Part shown: positions 9,101-17,420 of the stretch, one piece after another
How positions within the stretch are numbered: the stretch's first letter is position 1
Layout: every line of letters starts with the position of its first letter
DNA from: DATBLE01 sp963734065
GTDB taxonomy: Bacteria > Actinomycetota > Thermoleophilia > Gaiellales > Gaiellaceae
Assembly (NCBI GenBank): GCA_963734065.1
Contig: CAVTFN010000007.1
Location: 186,001-250,000, forward strand
Direction: 5' to 3'
DNA length: 64,000 nt
Position numbers and translations under genes: made by a program
The notes under the pieces: generated by a model
Databases searched by the model: none
What the model saw: only the letters and a program-made list of their open reading frames with translations
What the model was told of the DNA's origin: nothing

Positions 9101-10406
9101 CACGTCGCCTGCGTCGAGCTTGACCTGGAAGGTCGGCGACCCGATCTCCTTCTCCGGTCAGGCAACCGACGCGGAGGATGGAACGCTGCCCGCCGCCGAC
9201 CTCTCCTGGTCGCTGATCCTGCACCACTGCTTCACTCCGGACAACTGCCACATCCATCAGCTCCAGGACTTCGACGGCGTCTCGAGCGGGAGCTTCAACG
9301 CACCGGATCACGGCTATCCGTCCTACCTCGAGCTGTTCCTGACGGCGACGGACTCGGACGGCGTGAGCACGACGACGAGCGTCTCTCTGCAGCCCCAGAC
9401 CGTGAACCTGACGATCGCCTCGAACCCGTCCGGTCTCCAGTCCGTGTTCGACTCGACGTCGCAGACGACGCCGTTCACGGTCACGGTGATCATCGGGTCG
9501 ACGCATTCGCTCAGCGCACCTGCCACGCAGACGCTCGGGTCGAACACCTACACCTTCGGCTCGTGGTCCGACGGAGGCGCCGCGACGCACAACATCACCG
9601 CGCCCGCGACGGCGACCACGTACACCGAGACGTACACCGGCTCCGGCCCGGATACACCTCCGACCGCAGTGGCGACGGCGAACCCGACCTCGGGGGCGGC
9701 ACCGCTGGTCGTCAACTTCGACGGCTCCGGCTCGTCCGACCCCGATCCGGGCGACACGATCAGCTACTCCTGGGATCTCAACGGCGATGGCACCTACGGG
9801 GACTCGACGGCGGCGAAGCCCTCCTTCACGTACACGACCGCGGGCACGTACCAGGCGACCCTGAAGGTGACCGACAGCCAGGGCGTCTCGTCCACGAGCT
9901 CTCCGATCACGATCACCGTCACGGGCGCGACCACGTTCGGCGTGACGACCGTGGGCACGAAGACCGACAGCGCGACCGCCGACAACAAGGAGGTCACGAA
10001 GTACACGGCGCCGAGCGCCGGCACGGTGACCAAGCTGACGGGATACGTCTCCGGGCTGGGATCGGCCTCCGGCTCACAGCCCGTGCGCGCGGTTCTCTAT
10101 GCGGACTCGGGTGGCGTGCCGGGTGCCCTGCTCGGCGTGTCGAACGCGGTCACCATCAACGCGGGCCGGGCGTGGGGGTGGGTGGACTTCACGTTCCCGT
10201 CGGCGGTGCCCGTATCGGCCGGGACGGTCTGGATGGGCTATATCGCCGGAACGAAGACCGACCTCCTGCAGATGAGGTTCGAGCAGGTGACGGGCGTCAT
10301 GCGCTTCAACAAGAACACCGGCGGCTACGCCGCGGGCGCGACCAACCCGTTCGGCACCGCGACGACCTCCAACAAGAACTATTCGCTGTACGCGACCTAC
10401 GGCTGA
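6111..10406 (+). CDS. Secreted PQQ-dependent sugar dehydrogenase-like protein with PKD repeats
   Basis: 1431 residues. A signal peptide is plain (RRLIIGVALVAWVGVFSLL, cleavage after AQA near residue 28). Residues ~30-475 are the six-bladed propeller of glucose/sorbosone dehydrogenases: GLLGLALDPNFPS, HSIGDLYFGSDGALYVSGGD, AYGLRNPFRFTI, WIGDVGWDTWEEIN. The rest is modular: three copies of a PKD domain plus a ~156-residue beta module ending YSLYATY, with an Ig-like spacer before the third copy. The protein is presumably extracellular, oxidising or binding polysaccharide, with the repeats giving reach or adhesion. The ATG at 6111 is chosen for the signal peptide; the open frame upstream is antisense to the GMC gene. 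Confidence 0.85.
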   Translation: MRRLIIGVALVAWVGVFSLLNTGAAQAATLPTGFQDSVVFSGIGAATAVRFSSDGRVFVASKDGLLREFDSLTDSTPTTVLDLRNEVDNYWDRGLLGLALDPNFPSTPYIYVLESYDAAIGQTAPKWNDGCPTPPGPNTDGCPISGRLMRLTLSGNTVTATKILIQDQWCQQYPSHSIGDLYFGSDGALYVSGGDGASFTFADYGQGGGGAGSPTPKNPCGDPPGGVGGTMTPPTAEGGALRAQSFRRPAGQPVLLNGAVLRVDPATGDAMPDNPAAGSSDPNARRIVAYGLRNPFRFTIRPLSNDLWIGDVGWDTWEEINRQPSPTSSVLNFGWPCYEGNAAQPGYQSAGLTLCSSLYSAGTATPPLLTYNHSAHVVANDNCPTGSSSITGLAFYTGASNYPASYNGGLFFGDYSRNCIWFMPIGSNGLPNPALVQPFESNASGPVDLEIGPNGDLFYADLNTGTIHEITYAGAANHPPTAVATATPTSGNAPLTVNFDGSGSSDPDAGDTISYSWDLNGDGTFGDATVAKPSFTYSSAGTYSAVLRVTDNHGSATTSSPVTISVLSGGTSTFGTTNPGASTDTASSDLKEVSKFTAPAAVSVFKLTGYLSGLGAGSGSQPVRAVIYADSGGSPGALLGVSNAVTITAGSAWSWVDFTFPTSVSVPAGTVWMGYIAGTTSDLTQLRYDTAANDMRFNLNAGGYGSGPTNPFGTPNLSNKHYSLYATYSTAGGGNNPPTAVATATPTSGNAPLAVSFDGSGSSDPDAGDTISYSWDLNGDGSFGDSTVAKPSFTYTNPGTFNAVLRVTDNHGASTTSSPVSITVTSGGLSTFGTTTPGLSTDTASAGLKEVSKYTAPSSGSVTKLTGYVSGVGAGSGSQPVRAVMYADSGGVPGALLGVSNAVTITAGRSWGWVDFTFPTAVSVSAGTVWMGYIAGTTSDLTQLRYDTALGDLRWNTNTGGYAAGPTNPFGAGNVSNIHYSLYATYTPGNTPPVPTITSPASSLTWKVGDPISFSGQATDAEDGTLPAADLSWSLILHHCFTPDNCHIHQLQDFDGVSSGSFNAPDHGYPSYLELFLTATDSDGVSTTTSVSLQPQTVNLTIASNPSGLQSVFDSTSQTTPFTVTVIIGSTHSLSAPATQTLGSNTYTFGSWSDGGAATHNITAPATATTYTETYTGSGPDTPPTAVATANPTSGAAPLVVNFDGSGSSDPDPGDTISYSWDLNGDGTYGDSTAAKPSFTYTTAGTYQATLKVTDSQGVSSTSSPITITVTGATTFGVTTVGTKTDSATADNKEVTKYTAPSAGTVTKLTGYVSGLGSASGSQPVRAVLYADSGGVPGALLGVSNAVTINAGRAWGWVDFTFPSAVPVSAGTVWMGYIAGTKTDLLQMRFEQVTGVMRFNKNTGGYAAGATNPFGTATTSNKNYSLYATYG
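7545..10400 (+). repeat. Three tandem PKD + beta-module repeats inside one gene
   Basis: Copies lie at 7545-8294, 8319-9068 and 9654-10400. In each, a PKD domain (NFDGSGSSDPDAGDTISYSW type) is followed by a 468-base module ending NPFG..YSLYATY. Copies 1 and 2 share long nearly identical DNA stretches, for example around 7609-7680 and 8383-8454. Copy 3 is more diverged and separated by an Ig-like spacer (9069-9653). Confidence 0.85.
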
Positions 10407-10415
10407 GCGGGCGCT

Positions 10416-11309
10416 CTAGCCGAGCACGAACCGCTCGGTGAACGGCAGGCTGCTCTCGAAGTAGTGCGTGCTGGCGCGAACCAGCACGACATCGCCCTTC
10501 TTCGGCGCCTGACTCAGCTCGAGGGTGAACGCGTACGTCTCGCCGTCCTGGAAGAAGCCGCGGGAGGCGATCAGCTGCACGCCGGTGCCCATCGGCAGGG
10601 CGTCCGTGGCCTCGGGGCCGGTCGTTCGCACGACCCGTGTGCCGGGCCGGAACTTGAGCTCGACCGCGTTCACCTGACCGAGCCCGGCGAGGCCGATCGA
10701 CACCTTCAGCGAGGTGCCGAGCGGGCCGAAGGTGACCGCGACCGCCTCGAGGCGGAGCAGGCCGAGATCTGTGAGTGGGACGCTCCGGTCGAGTGCCAGC
10801 AGCTGCGCGTCCCGTACGACCGTCGCCGCCGGCAGCTTCGGGTCGTCGCCTGCCAGGAGCGAGGCGGTCCCGCCGCTCACGAGCGCGAAGCGAGGCGGTG
10901 CGTTCTGGTGGAGGACGTTCGGCGCGGCCTGGCGGGAGACGAGGGCGAACCCGGCCGGGATCCGCACGGCGATGGTCGCGGCCTTGGCCGGTCGCCCGCT
11001 CTGGGTCGCGTCACCCGGCCTGAAGACGGCGACGGTGGCGAGGAAGCGGCCGGAAGGCCTCGTCGGCGCGACCGACGAAGCGACCAGGACGCCTGCGGGA
11101 GCGCTCTTGCCCGCCAGCGCGAGCCGGGGAGCCTTTCGCGACGAGCTCACGGTCGGTTGCAGGACGAGGCGCTCGACGGTCACGTCGCCCACCGCAGGAA
11201 GCGAAACGGCGACCGGGCCCGCTACGCGGGGCGCCGCGGAGGTCGCTCCTGCCGCCGCGAGCCCGCAGGAAGCTGCCAGGCAGGCCACCGACAGGACGCG
11301 GAACTGCAC
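10416..11309 (-). CDS. Secreted protein of unknown function
   Basis: 297 residues, no family recognised. The N-terminus is a signal peptide (RVLSVACLAASCGLAAAGAT followed by SAAPRV). The remainder is rich in Val, Ala and beta-strand-like stretches, with no Cys after the signal peptide and no evident catalytic motif. The C-terminal part (GDVVLVRASTHYFESSLPF) suggests an all-beta fold. It lies nine bases from the end of the converging sugar dehydrogenase gene and downstream of two glycosyltransferases on its own strand. GTG 11309 is supported by a TAACGT hexamer six bases upstream. Confidence 0.6.
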   Translation of the reverse strand: MQFRVLSVACLAASCGLAAAGATSAAPRVAGPVAVSLPAVGDVTVERLVLQPTVSSSRKAPRLALAGKSAPAGVLVASSVAPTRPSGRFLATVAVFRPGDATQSGRPAKAATIAVRIPAGFALVSRQAAPNVLHQNAPPRFALVSGGTASLLAGDDPKLPAATVVRDAQLLALDRSVPLTDLGLLRLEAVAVTFGPLGTSLKVSIGLAGLGQVNAVELKFRPGTRVVRTTGPEATDALPMGTGVQLIASRGFFQDGETYAFTLELSQAPKKGDVVLVRASTHYFESSLPFTERFVLG

Positions 11310-11315
11310 ACACTG

Positions 11316-11321
11316 ACGTTA
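11316..11321 (-). promoter_or_regulatory. -10-like TAACGT, leaderless type
   Basis: TAACGT on the minus strand ends six bases before the GTG at 11309, which has no ribosome binding site at normal distance. It suits a leaderless transcript separate from the upstream glycosyltransferase operon. Confidence 0.4.
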
Positions 11322-11362
11322 GCCCCGACCTCCTTCACCCGCAACCGGCGCCCGTCGGCCGG

Positions 11363-12448
11363 TCAGGGCCTCGTGACGAGCCGGTCGAGCAGTCCGGCCG
11401 TCGCCGCCGCTGCCGCCGACCACGTCTGCGCCCGCGCGCGTGCGGCCGACTCCGCGCGAAGGTCGCCCACGTTGCCGGAGTGCCACGCCTCGATCTTCTC
11501 GATCCAGCGCTCGCGCTCGAGCGGAAGGATCTGCCCGGGGTCGACGGCGAGCTCGGCGGCGGCTCCGACGTCGGCGGCCAGGAACGGCGTCCCGACGGCC
11601 ATCGCCTCGAGCAGCGGGAAGCCGTACCCCTCGTAGTGGCTGGGCCACAACAGGCAAAGCGCATCCGCGTACAGGCCCGCCAGCTCGAGGTCGGTCGGAT
11701 CGTCGTGCACGACGATCCCCGGCCCCTTCGCGAGGTCCAGCTCGTGCTGCTGGCGCGTCGTGACGAGCCGGCGGCGCGTCAGGTGCAGCTCCAGGCCGGT
11801 TCGGGCGCGGACGTCGGGCCAGAGGTCGAGGAGAAACTCGACGTTCTTACGCGAGTCGTGAGCGCCGACGAGGACGCAGTAGGTGCCGGCGCGTTGCTCG
11901 AGGTCGTCCAGGCGGACCGAGTCGAAGGGCGGACCGACGCCTGGTGGAACGACCTCGAGGCGATCTTCCCGGACCAGGGACCGCTCCAGCAGCTCGGCGC
12001 GAACCCGGGCGGAAGGGGTGACCACGCGGATCGACCGGCGGAGGAGCGGACCCGTGAGCGCCCGCGCCAGCGCTCGGTAGGTCGGTGTGAAGTAGTCCGG
12101 TTGCGTCAGGGCCGCGATGTCGTGGATGACGGGGACCTGTCTCCGCACGGAGACCGGGCCCCAGTTGCACGGGCTCCAGAGGAGGCGGGACCGGACCTTG
12201 CGCGCGATGCGAGGCAGCGCCAGCTGCTCCCAGCGGTGCCCTCCGATCCCGTGCCACTGCTTCGTCGTCTGGACGAGGGCGAGATCGGGGTCGCCACCCT
12301 CGTAGATGCGGTCGGGAGGGACGATCACCCGCAGGTCCGCCTCCAGCTCGGGCGCGAGACGGGAGAGGATCTCGTGCGCGTAGCGCTGCACGCCGGTCAT
12401 CTCCATGGTCAGGAAACGGCCGTTGACCGCGACGACCGGCTTGCTCAA
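11363..12448 (-). CDS. Family 4 glycosyltransferase
   Basis: 361 residues, GT-B fold. The N-terminus VAVNGRFLTMEMTGVQRYAH has the G-rich acceptor-side loop. The donor site is in the C-terminal half: VLVGAHDSRKNVEFLLDLWP and LLWPSHYEGYGFPLLEAMAV, the E-x7-E region binding the nucleotide sugar. It starts from a TTG sharing bases with the TGA of the upstream GT4 gene (TTGA), so the two are translated as a pair. It probably adds consecutive residues of the same polysaccharide repeat unit. Confidence 0.88.
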   Translation of the reverse strand: MSKPVVAVNGRFLTMEMTGVQRYAHEILSRLAPELEADLRVIVPPDRIYEGGDPDLALVQTTKQWHGIGGHRWEQLALPRIARKVRSRLLWSPCNWGPVSVRRQVPVIHDIAALTQPDYFTPTYRALARALTGPLLRRSIRVVTPSARVRAELLERSLVREDRLEVVPPGVGPPFDSVRLDDLEQRAGTYCVLVGAHDSRKNVEFLLDLWPDVRARTGLELHLTRRRLVTTRQQHELDLAKGPGIVVHDDPTDLELAGLYADALCLLWPSHYEGYGFPLLEAMAVGTPFLAADVGAAAELAVDPGQILPLERERWIEKIEAWHSGNVGDLRAESAARARAQTWSAAAAATAGLLDRLVTRP

Positions 12449-13554
12449 CCCGGCCCACGCCCGGCCGCGACGCGCTCGGTCAGCGCGCAGAGTCGCTCAG
12501 CCCACCCGTCGAGGTTGTGGTTGCGTTGCACGATCTGCCGCCCTGCACGCCCTTCCGACGCTGCGAGCTCGGGGTCGACCAGGCGGGTGACGATCGCCGC
12601 GGCGAGGGCATGGCGGTCTCCGAGTGGAACGAGCGCGCCGCCGACCGTCTCTCCCTCGGGCGCCATCACCTCGAGCATCCCGCCGACCGCGTGTGCGACG
12701 GCGGGGCGCTCGCGCGCGAGCGCCTCGAGCAGGGCAAGCGACGGGCAGTCGTAGCGAGAAGGCACGGCGACGACGTTGGAGGCGGCCAGCCAGTCGGCCA
12801 CGTCGTCCCGGCTGCCGAGGAAGAGCACCTGCGCGAGCCCGCGGCTCGAGAGCGCCGCACGGTCGGGGCCGTCCCCGACCAGGGCGAGCGTCGCTGCCGG
12901 AACGGCCGCGTGGACCTCCGGCCAGGCGTCCAGGAGGAGGTCCTGGCCCTTCTGGGGGCTCAGCCTGCCGACGCACACCACCAGCGGCTCGTCGCCCAGG
13001 CCGAGGCGCTCCCGGGCGGCCGAGCGTTCGGGCTCTCCTGCCGCGGAGTACCGATCGACGTCGATCGAGTTCGAGACCACCTCGGCTTCGCCCTGCACGC
13101 CCGCGGCCCGGCCGGCGTCGAGCTCCGCGTGGCCGCAGCAGACGAAGACGTCCGTCCAGCGGGCGGCTCTCCGTTCCCAGGCGCGCGCCAGCGGGGCAAG
13201 GGTGCCACCAACCTGGAACGACCACGCGTGGGGCTGGAACATGGTCGGGCGACTGCCGCGGAGCGCAAGCCGTCCGGCCAGCCCGGCCTTCGACGAGTGC
13301 AGGTGGACCAGGCCGGGATCGGCGTGCTCCACGACCCGGCCCAGGCTCCTGGTCTCCATTGCCACCCATGGCCCCGGCGACCGGCGGGCATCCCAGCCCA
13401 GATGCGCTGCGCCCGTCGCCTCCACCGTCGCCGGGAGCCATCCGTCGGATGGACAGGCGACGGACACCTGCCAGCCGCGTGCCCGCTGGGCCGCGACCAG
13501 GTCGGCGACGAGGCGCGCGACTCCCTCGGTCGTGGGCTGGCTCACGTGAAGCAC
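12445..13554 (-). CDS. Family 4 glycosyltransferase
   Basis: 369 residues if read from GTG 13554 (LHVSQPTTEGVARLVADLV, the usual GT4 beginning). Later motifs are VCVGRLSPQKGQDLLLDAWP and VAVPSRYDCPSLALLEALAR, giving the donor-binding E-x7-E. A strong AGGGAGG lies about 18 bases before that GTG and only six bases before an in-frame CTG, so the real start may be the CTG a few codons earlier. Coupled to the downstream GT4 by a TTGA overlap. Divergent from the GT2 gene at 13632. Confidence 0.85.
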   Translation of the reverse strand: MLHVSQPTTEGVARLVADLVAAQRARGWQVSVACPSDGWLPATVEATGAAHLGWDARRSPGPWVAMETRSLGRVVEHADPGLVHLHSSKAGLAGRLALRGSRPTMFQPHAWSFQVGGTLAPLARAWERRAARWTDVFVCCGHAELDAGRAAGVQGEAEVVSNSIDVDRYSAAGEPERSAARERLGLGDEPLVVCVGRLSPQKGQDLLLDAWPEVHAAVPAATLALVGDGPDRAALSSRGLAQVLFLGSRDDVADWLAASNVVAVPSRYDCPSLALLEALARERPAVAHAVGGMLEVMAPEGETVGGALVPLGDRHALAAAIVTRLVDPELAASEGRAGRQIVQRNHNLDGWAERLCALTERVAAGRGPG

Positions 13555-13612
13555 CGACGGCGGCAGGTCGAACCTCCCTTGGACAGAGGGCGCGCGGGTT
13601 GCGGCGTCGGAG

Positions 13613-13618
13613 AGAGTA
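13613..13618 (-). promoter_or_regulatory. -10-like TACTCT for the GT4 pair
   Basis: TACTCT on the minus strand lies about 58 bases before GTG 13554. This leaves a leader that includes the AGGGAGG Shine-Dalgarno. It overlaps the opposing TAGCGT box, so the two promoters are back to back. Confidence 0.35.
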
Positions 13619-13622
13619 GCGT
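13617..13622 (+). promoter_or_regulatory. -10-like TAGCGT, leaderless type
   Basis: TAGCGT ends nine bases before GTG 13632 of the GT2 gene, which has no Shine-Dalgarno. Confidence 0.4.
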
Positions 13623-13631
13623 TGCCGGGAC

Positions 13632-14600
13632 GTGACGTCCCTCGATGAGCTGACCGCCGTCGTCGTGGACTGGAACCTGCCGGATCACACGATCCGATCC
13701 GTGCGGGCGCTGCTCGCGGACGGCGTCCCGCCGCACCGGGTCGTCGTCGTCGAGAACGAGCCCACCGACGAGAACTGGTCACGGGTTGCCGCGGCGCTCG
13801 GCGACTCGGTTCTCGTCCGCATCGGCACCAACGTCGGCTTCGCGCGGGCGAACAACGTCGGCGCCCGCACGCTTCCCGGCACGGCGTACCTACTCGTCAA
13901 CAACGACGCCTTCGTCCACCGCCCGGGGAGCGTCGCTTCGCTCGTCGAGGCGATCCGCCGCCCGTCCGTTGGCATCGCGGTGCCGCGGCTGCTCAACGAG
14001 GATCTCTCGCTGCAGCCGAGCGTGGCTCCCTTCACGACCCCGCTGCCGGCGCTCGTGCGGGCTAGCGGGGTCAGCCGCTTCGTTCCGGACGGCTGGCAGC
14101 CGCGCCTCAGCACGCACTGGAGCCATTCGTCCTCCCGCGAGGTGGAGGCGGCGATCGGCGCCGTGATGCTCGTCGACGGATCGGCCTGGGACGAGCTCGG
14201 CGGGCTGTCCGAGGCGAGCTTCATGTACGCCGAGGACCTCGATCTCTGCTGGCAGGCCCGCGAACGGGGCTGGAAGACGTGGTTCGTCGACACGGCCGAG
14301 TTCGTCCACCTCGGCGGCGCCTCCTCCGACCGCCGCTGGGCGACGCGGGAGCGATCGGCCCGGGTCGGCCGGGCCGAGGCGGAGATGATCCGAGACCACC
14401 TGGCACCCGCCCGCGCTGCTCTGACGATCGGCCTGATGCGCTCGGGCCTGGCGGCGCGGGTCGCGTGCTTCAGCCTCGTGGGGAACCGGGCGGCCGCTGC
14501 CAGCTGCCGGGGCTCGCTCGAGGGCCTCGGCCGCAAGGGGATACAGCAGCGGCCCGCTCCCCCGGCGCCGGAGCCCGAGATCGAGGTCGTGCGGCCCTAG
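13632..14600 (+). CDS. Family 2 glycosyltransferase (rhamnosyltransferase-like)
   Basis: 322 residues. The order of motifs is that of GT2 enzymes related to rhamnosyl- and galactofuranosyltransferases: TAVVVDWNLPDHTIRSVRAL, IGTNVGFARANNVGAR, YLLVNNDAFVHRPG (metal DxD equivalent NND), then SFMYAEDLDLCWQARERGWK with the catalytic ED region near residue 200. It is cytoplasmic, acting on a lipid-linked acceptor. The last four bases overlap the converging glycoside hydrolase. Confidence 0.88.
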   Translation: MTSLDELTAVVVDWNLPDHTIRSVRALLADGVPPHRVVVVENEPTDENWSRVAAALGDSVLVRIGTNVGFARANNVGARTLPGTAYLLVNNDAFVHRPGSVASLVEAIRRPSVGIAVPRLLNEDLSLQPSVAPFTTPLPALVRASGVSRFVPDGWQPRLSTHWSHSSSREVEAAIGAVMLVDGSAWDELGGLSEASFMYAEDLDLCWQARERGWKTWFVDTAEFVHLGGASSDRRWATRERSARVGRAEAEMIRDHLAPARAALTIGLMRSGLAARVACFSLVGNRAAAASCRGSLEGLGRKGIQQRPAPPAPEPEIEVVRP

Positions 14601-15691
14601 GCGCCCGCGGCGATCGCCGCCTGGATCGCCTGCCAGGCGGGCCGAGTCGATCCGTTCGGGCGAATCAGGTTGTACTGGTCCTGCGGCGACGGCTTTGCCC
14701 ACGTGTAGACGAAGCTGTGCGGCACGAACGAGCTCCACTGGGTGGCGATCAGGGCCAGGGCCTGCCGCTCGTACTCGGCCTGGGTCTGCTCGTCGACCGA
14801 GTCGCGCCGCGCCGGATCGGTGCTCCAGCCGAGCTCGGTGACCCAGATCGGCTTGTCCGCCCCGGCCTGCTGGGCCATGCTCCGGGTGATCAGCAGGCGG
14901 TCGAAGCGGCCTGTCGGTGGGCCAGCCGTGTCACCGGGGCCCTGCGCGCCGCAGTAGAGGTGCACGCTCCAGGCGTCCACGAGCCGAGACCGCCACAGGT
15001 CCGGGTCGGCCCTCAGAAGCGGATCGAGCCAGTCGGTGATCGACGGGCCGCCGAGGGAGTAGGCGTCGCCCGAGGCGAGGACCTGCATGCCGGGATCGCG
15101 TGCCTTGATCGCCGTGGCGGCAGCTCGAACCAGCCGCGCATAGCCGGCCGGGTCCGGGCCCCCGCGCCAGAAGCCGCCCAGCCACGGTTCGTTCCAGATC
15201 TCGATCGCGGTCAGCGGGAACGGAGCCAGCCTCGGGTTCGCCTTCCAGAATGTCCCCCTCGGCCCGTACCGGCCGGTTACGGCTGCGACGAACCGGGCGA
15301 AGTCCGCCGGATCGGACGGTGGATACTTGTCGCTTTCGGGGTGGCCCGTCGCCCAGCCCGGGGTGTAGGTGGCGATCGCCAGGACCCTGAGCCCGAGCTG
15401 CGCGGTGTTCCGCATCAGGGCGTCGGTCCGCGACCAGTCGAACTGTCCCCGGCTCGGCTCGATCGTGCTCCAGGCGAAGTCCTCGCGGACCCAGGTGACT
15501 CCGCCGTCACGCGCCTCGCGCAGGTAGCGAAACCCCTCGCCGGCAGGCAGCCAGACCGTGCTCGTCGAGAACCCGACGCGGTCGTTGGCGGGGCCTTCGG
15601 GCGCGGGCAAGCCGAAGTCGGCCGCACCGGCGCTTACGACCAGGATCAGGGCGATTGCGATCGCCGTCAGTGTGGGCCAGGGGCGACCCAC
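14597..15691 (-). CDS. Secreted glycoside hydrolase, clan A-type (beta/alpha)8 barrel
   Basis: 364 residues from GTG 15691. The N-terminus carries a hydrophobic export segment (LTAIAIALILVVSAGAADFG). The probable acid/base Glu is in IEIWNEPW near residue 165 and the nucleophile Glu in KPIWVTELGWSTD near residue 270. That is the arrangement of GH5/GH39-like enzymes. An ATG at 15781 would add 30 improbable residues before the signal; TACACT ending nine bases before GTG 15691 supports the shorter form. It may trim or release the polysaccharide made by the surrounding cluster. Confidence 0.75.
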   Translation of the reverse strand: MGRPWPTLTAIAIALILVVSAGAADFGLPAPEGPANDRVGFSTSTVWLPAGEGFRYLREARDGGVTWVREDFAWSTIEPSRGQFDWSRTDALMRNTAQLGLRVLAIATYTPGWATGHPESDKYPPSDPADFARFVAAVTGRYGPRGTFWKANPRLAPFPLTAIEIWNEPWLGGFWRGGPDPAGYARLVRAAATAIKARDPGMQVLASGDAYSLGGPSITDWLDPLLRADPDLWRSRLVDAWSVHLYCGAQGPGDTAGPPTGRFDRLLITRSMAQQAGADKPIWVTELGWSTDPARRDSVDEQTQAEYERQALALIATQWSSFVPHSFVYTWAKPSPQDQYNLIRPNGSTRPAWQAIQAAIAAGA

Positions 15692-15700
15692 GGCGGCTAC

Positions 15701-15706
15701 AGTGTA
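15701..15706 (-). promoter_or_regulatory. -10-like TACACT, leaderless type
   Basis: TACACT on the minus strand ends nine bases before GTG 15691 and helps decide the start of the glycoside hydrolase. Confidence 0.4.
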
Positions 15707-15799
15707 CGCGACCCGTTTTCGGCACGTACATCCGACCGATCTGGCGGTACGGAACGAACGCAGGTTTAATGCAGATGGCATGGCGGGGGTCGCCAGGTC

Positions 15800-15828
15800 T
15801 TGAAAGGCGATCTGGCTCGCGCTATACC
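15800..15828 (+). promoter_or_regulatory. Promoter of the sugar transferase gene
   Basis: TTGAAA (15800-15805), a 17-base spacer, then TATACC (15823-15828). The leader to GTG 15909 is about 75 bases and contains GGGGAGAGAGG. No other gene is seen in 15692-15908. Confidence 0.55.
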
Positions 15829-15908
15829 AGGTATGGGGAGAGAGGCGAAGTGAGAGGCAACATCAGTCTGCGTGTCCTTGCCGCCGGCGCGGCGGACGCC
15901 GATGTCGA

Positions 15909-17417
15909 GTGGTCGACCCCGACACCGTGTCCGTGAAGCCCGACGGCGATCTCGTGACGCTGGACCTCGCGGGCGCGCACGTCCACGCCCAGGCGTTGGA
16001 TTCGTACGAAGCTGCCGTCCACGGCGCCCGCTTCTGGTCCCGGATTCGTGTCGGCGTCGATGTCGCGCTGCTCGTTCTCGCCGCAGCGGTCGCCGATCTG
16101 TGGGGCCGCGGGACGGTGAGCGTCGAGACCGGCCTGCTTTGGCCGGCCGTCTTCGTCCTGATCGTCGTCGTCATGTCCTACGTCCGGGGCGCCTATCGCC
16201 GGCGCGCAAAGATCGAAACCCTCGACGACGTCCGCTCGACCGGCTGGGTGCTCGCGGTCGCGACCAGCCTGGTCGTCACCCTGAGCGTCCTCGTCGACGA
16301 CGCACCCGACATCGCCGCCCGCCAGACGGTCCGGCTCGGTCTCTGCGCGGCGCTGCTCGTCGCCGGCGGGCGCATCGTCGTCAACCTCTGGCAAGTCCGG
16401 ACGAGACAACAGGGCAAGGCGCTCGTGCCGACCCTGATCGTCGGCGCCGGGCACATCGGCCGGATGACGGCCAAGCGGCTGCTCGAGCACCCCGACCTGG
16501 GCCTGCGGCCGATCGGCTTCCTCGACAAGGAGCCGCTCGTCCTCGAGAACAGCCCGCTGCGCGTGCCGGTGCTCGGCGCGAGCTGGGACTTCGACAGGAT
16601 CGTCGCCGAGCACGACGTCGGCCAGGTGATCGTGACCTTCTCGACCGCTCCCAACGAGGTGCTCCTGCGCATCGTCAACCGCTGCCAGGAGCTGGGGATC
16701 GACGTCTCACTCGTCCCGCGCCTGTTCGAGAAGGTGACCGAGCGCCTCTCGATCGAGCACCTCGGCGGGCTGCCGCTGATCACGTCGCACCCGAGCAATC
16801 CGCGCGGCTGGCAGTTCGCGGTCAAGTACGCCCTCGACAAGCTCTGCGCGCTGGGCATCCTCCTGCTCCTGTCGCCGGTGATGATCGCCTGCGCGATCGC
16901 CGTCGCGATCTCGCTCGGCCGGCCCGTGCTCTTCCGCCAGCGGCGGGTGGGCTACGACGGCCGCGAGTTCGAGATGCTCAAGTTCCGCTCGTTGAAGCCC
17001 GGCGGGCTCTTCCCCGACCGGCCCGACGACCTGCCCGACGACACGGCGCCCGGCGGCTTCGGCAACGAGGATCGGATCACCCGGGTGGGGTCCTTCCTGC
17101 GCAACAGCTCGCTCGACGAGCTGCCCCAGCTGCTCAACGTCCTCAAGGGCGAGATGTCGCTCGTCGGCCCTCGCCCCGAGCGGCCCGAGTTCGTCGAGCT
17201 GTTCGAGCCGCGGATCCACCGCTACGACGACCGCCACCGCGTCCGCGCCGGCATCACCGGCTGGGCCCAGATCAACGGCCTGCGCGGCCAGACCTCGCTC
17301 TCGGACCGGGTCGAGTGGGACAACTACTACATCGAGAACTTTTCGCTGTGGCTCGACCTGAAGATCATCGGCCGCACGATCATCACGCTTCCGCGGCACT
17401 CCAAGGTCGACCGGTAG
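15909..17417 (+). CDS. Polyprenyl glycosylphosphotransferase (WbaP/CpsE type)
   Basis: 502 residues. Four N-terminal membrane segments (about residues 37-56, 75-95, 115-135, 145-160) are followed by a Rossmann-like region (TLIVGAGHIGRMTAKRLLEH), a fifth membrane segment (LCALGILLLLSPVMIACAIA) and the bacterial sugar transferase domain: FRQRRVGYDGREFEMLKFRS, LPQLLNVLKGEMSLVGPRPE, RAGITGWAQINGLRG. These enzymes put the first sugar-1-phosphate on undecaprenyl phosphate, so this is the initiating enzyme of the local exopolysaccharide pathway. Start codon GTG; a few codons of uncertainty. Confidence 0.9.
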   Translation: MVDPDTVSVKPDGDLVTLDLAGAHVHAQALDSYEAAVHGARFWSRIRVGVDVALLVLAAAVADLWGRGTVSVETGLLWPAVFVLIVVVMSYVRGAYRRRAKIETLDDVRSTGWVLAVATSLVVTLSVLVDDAPDIAARQTVRLGLCAALLVAGGRIVVNLWQVRTRQQGKALVPTLIVGAGHIGRMTAKRLLEHPDLGLRPIGFLDKEPLVLENSPLRVPVLGASWDFDRIVAEHDVGQVIVTFSTAPNEVLLRIVNRCQELGIDVSLVPRLFEKVTERLSIEHLGGLPLITSHPSNPRGWQFAVKYALDKLCALGILLLLSPVMIACAIAVAISLGRPVLFRQRRVGYDGREFEMLKFRSLKPGGLFPDRPDDLPDDTAPGGFGNEDRITRVGSFLRNSSLDELPQLLNVLKGEMSLVGPRPERPEFVELFEPRIHRYDDRHRVRAGITGWAQINGLRGQTSLSDRVEWDNYYIENFSLWLDLKIIGRTIITLPRHSKVDR

Positions 17418-17420
17418 CGG

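Noticed and set aside
7545..10400. CRISPR-like repeat array
   Set aside because: Repeats are ~750 bases, in frame and protein-coding; no short direct repeats with unique spacers were seen anywhere in the window.
15849..15940. GTG-started mini-gene in the sugar transferase leader
   Set aside because: About 30 codons, no conservation signal or stop-codon coupling; GTG 15909 opens the real gene.
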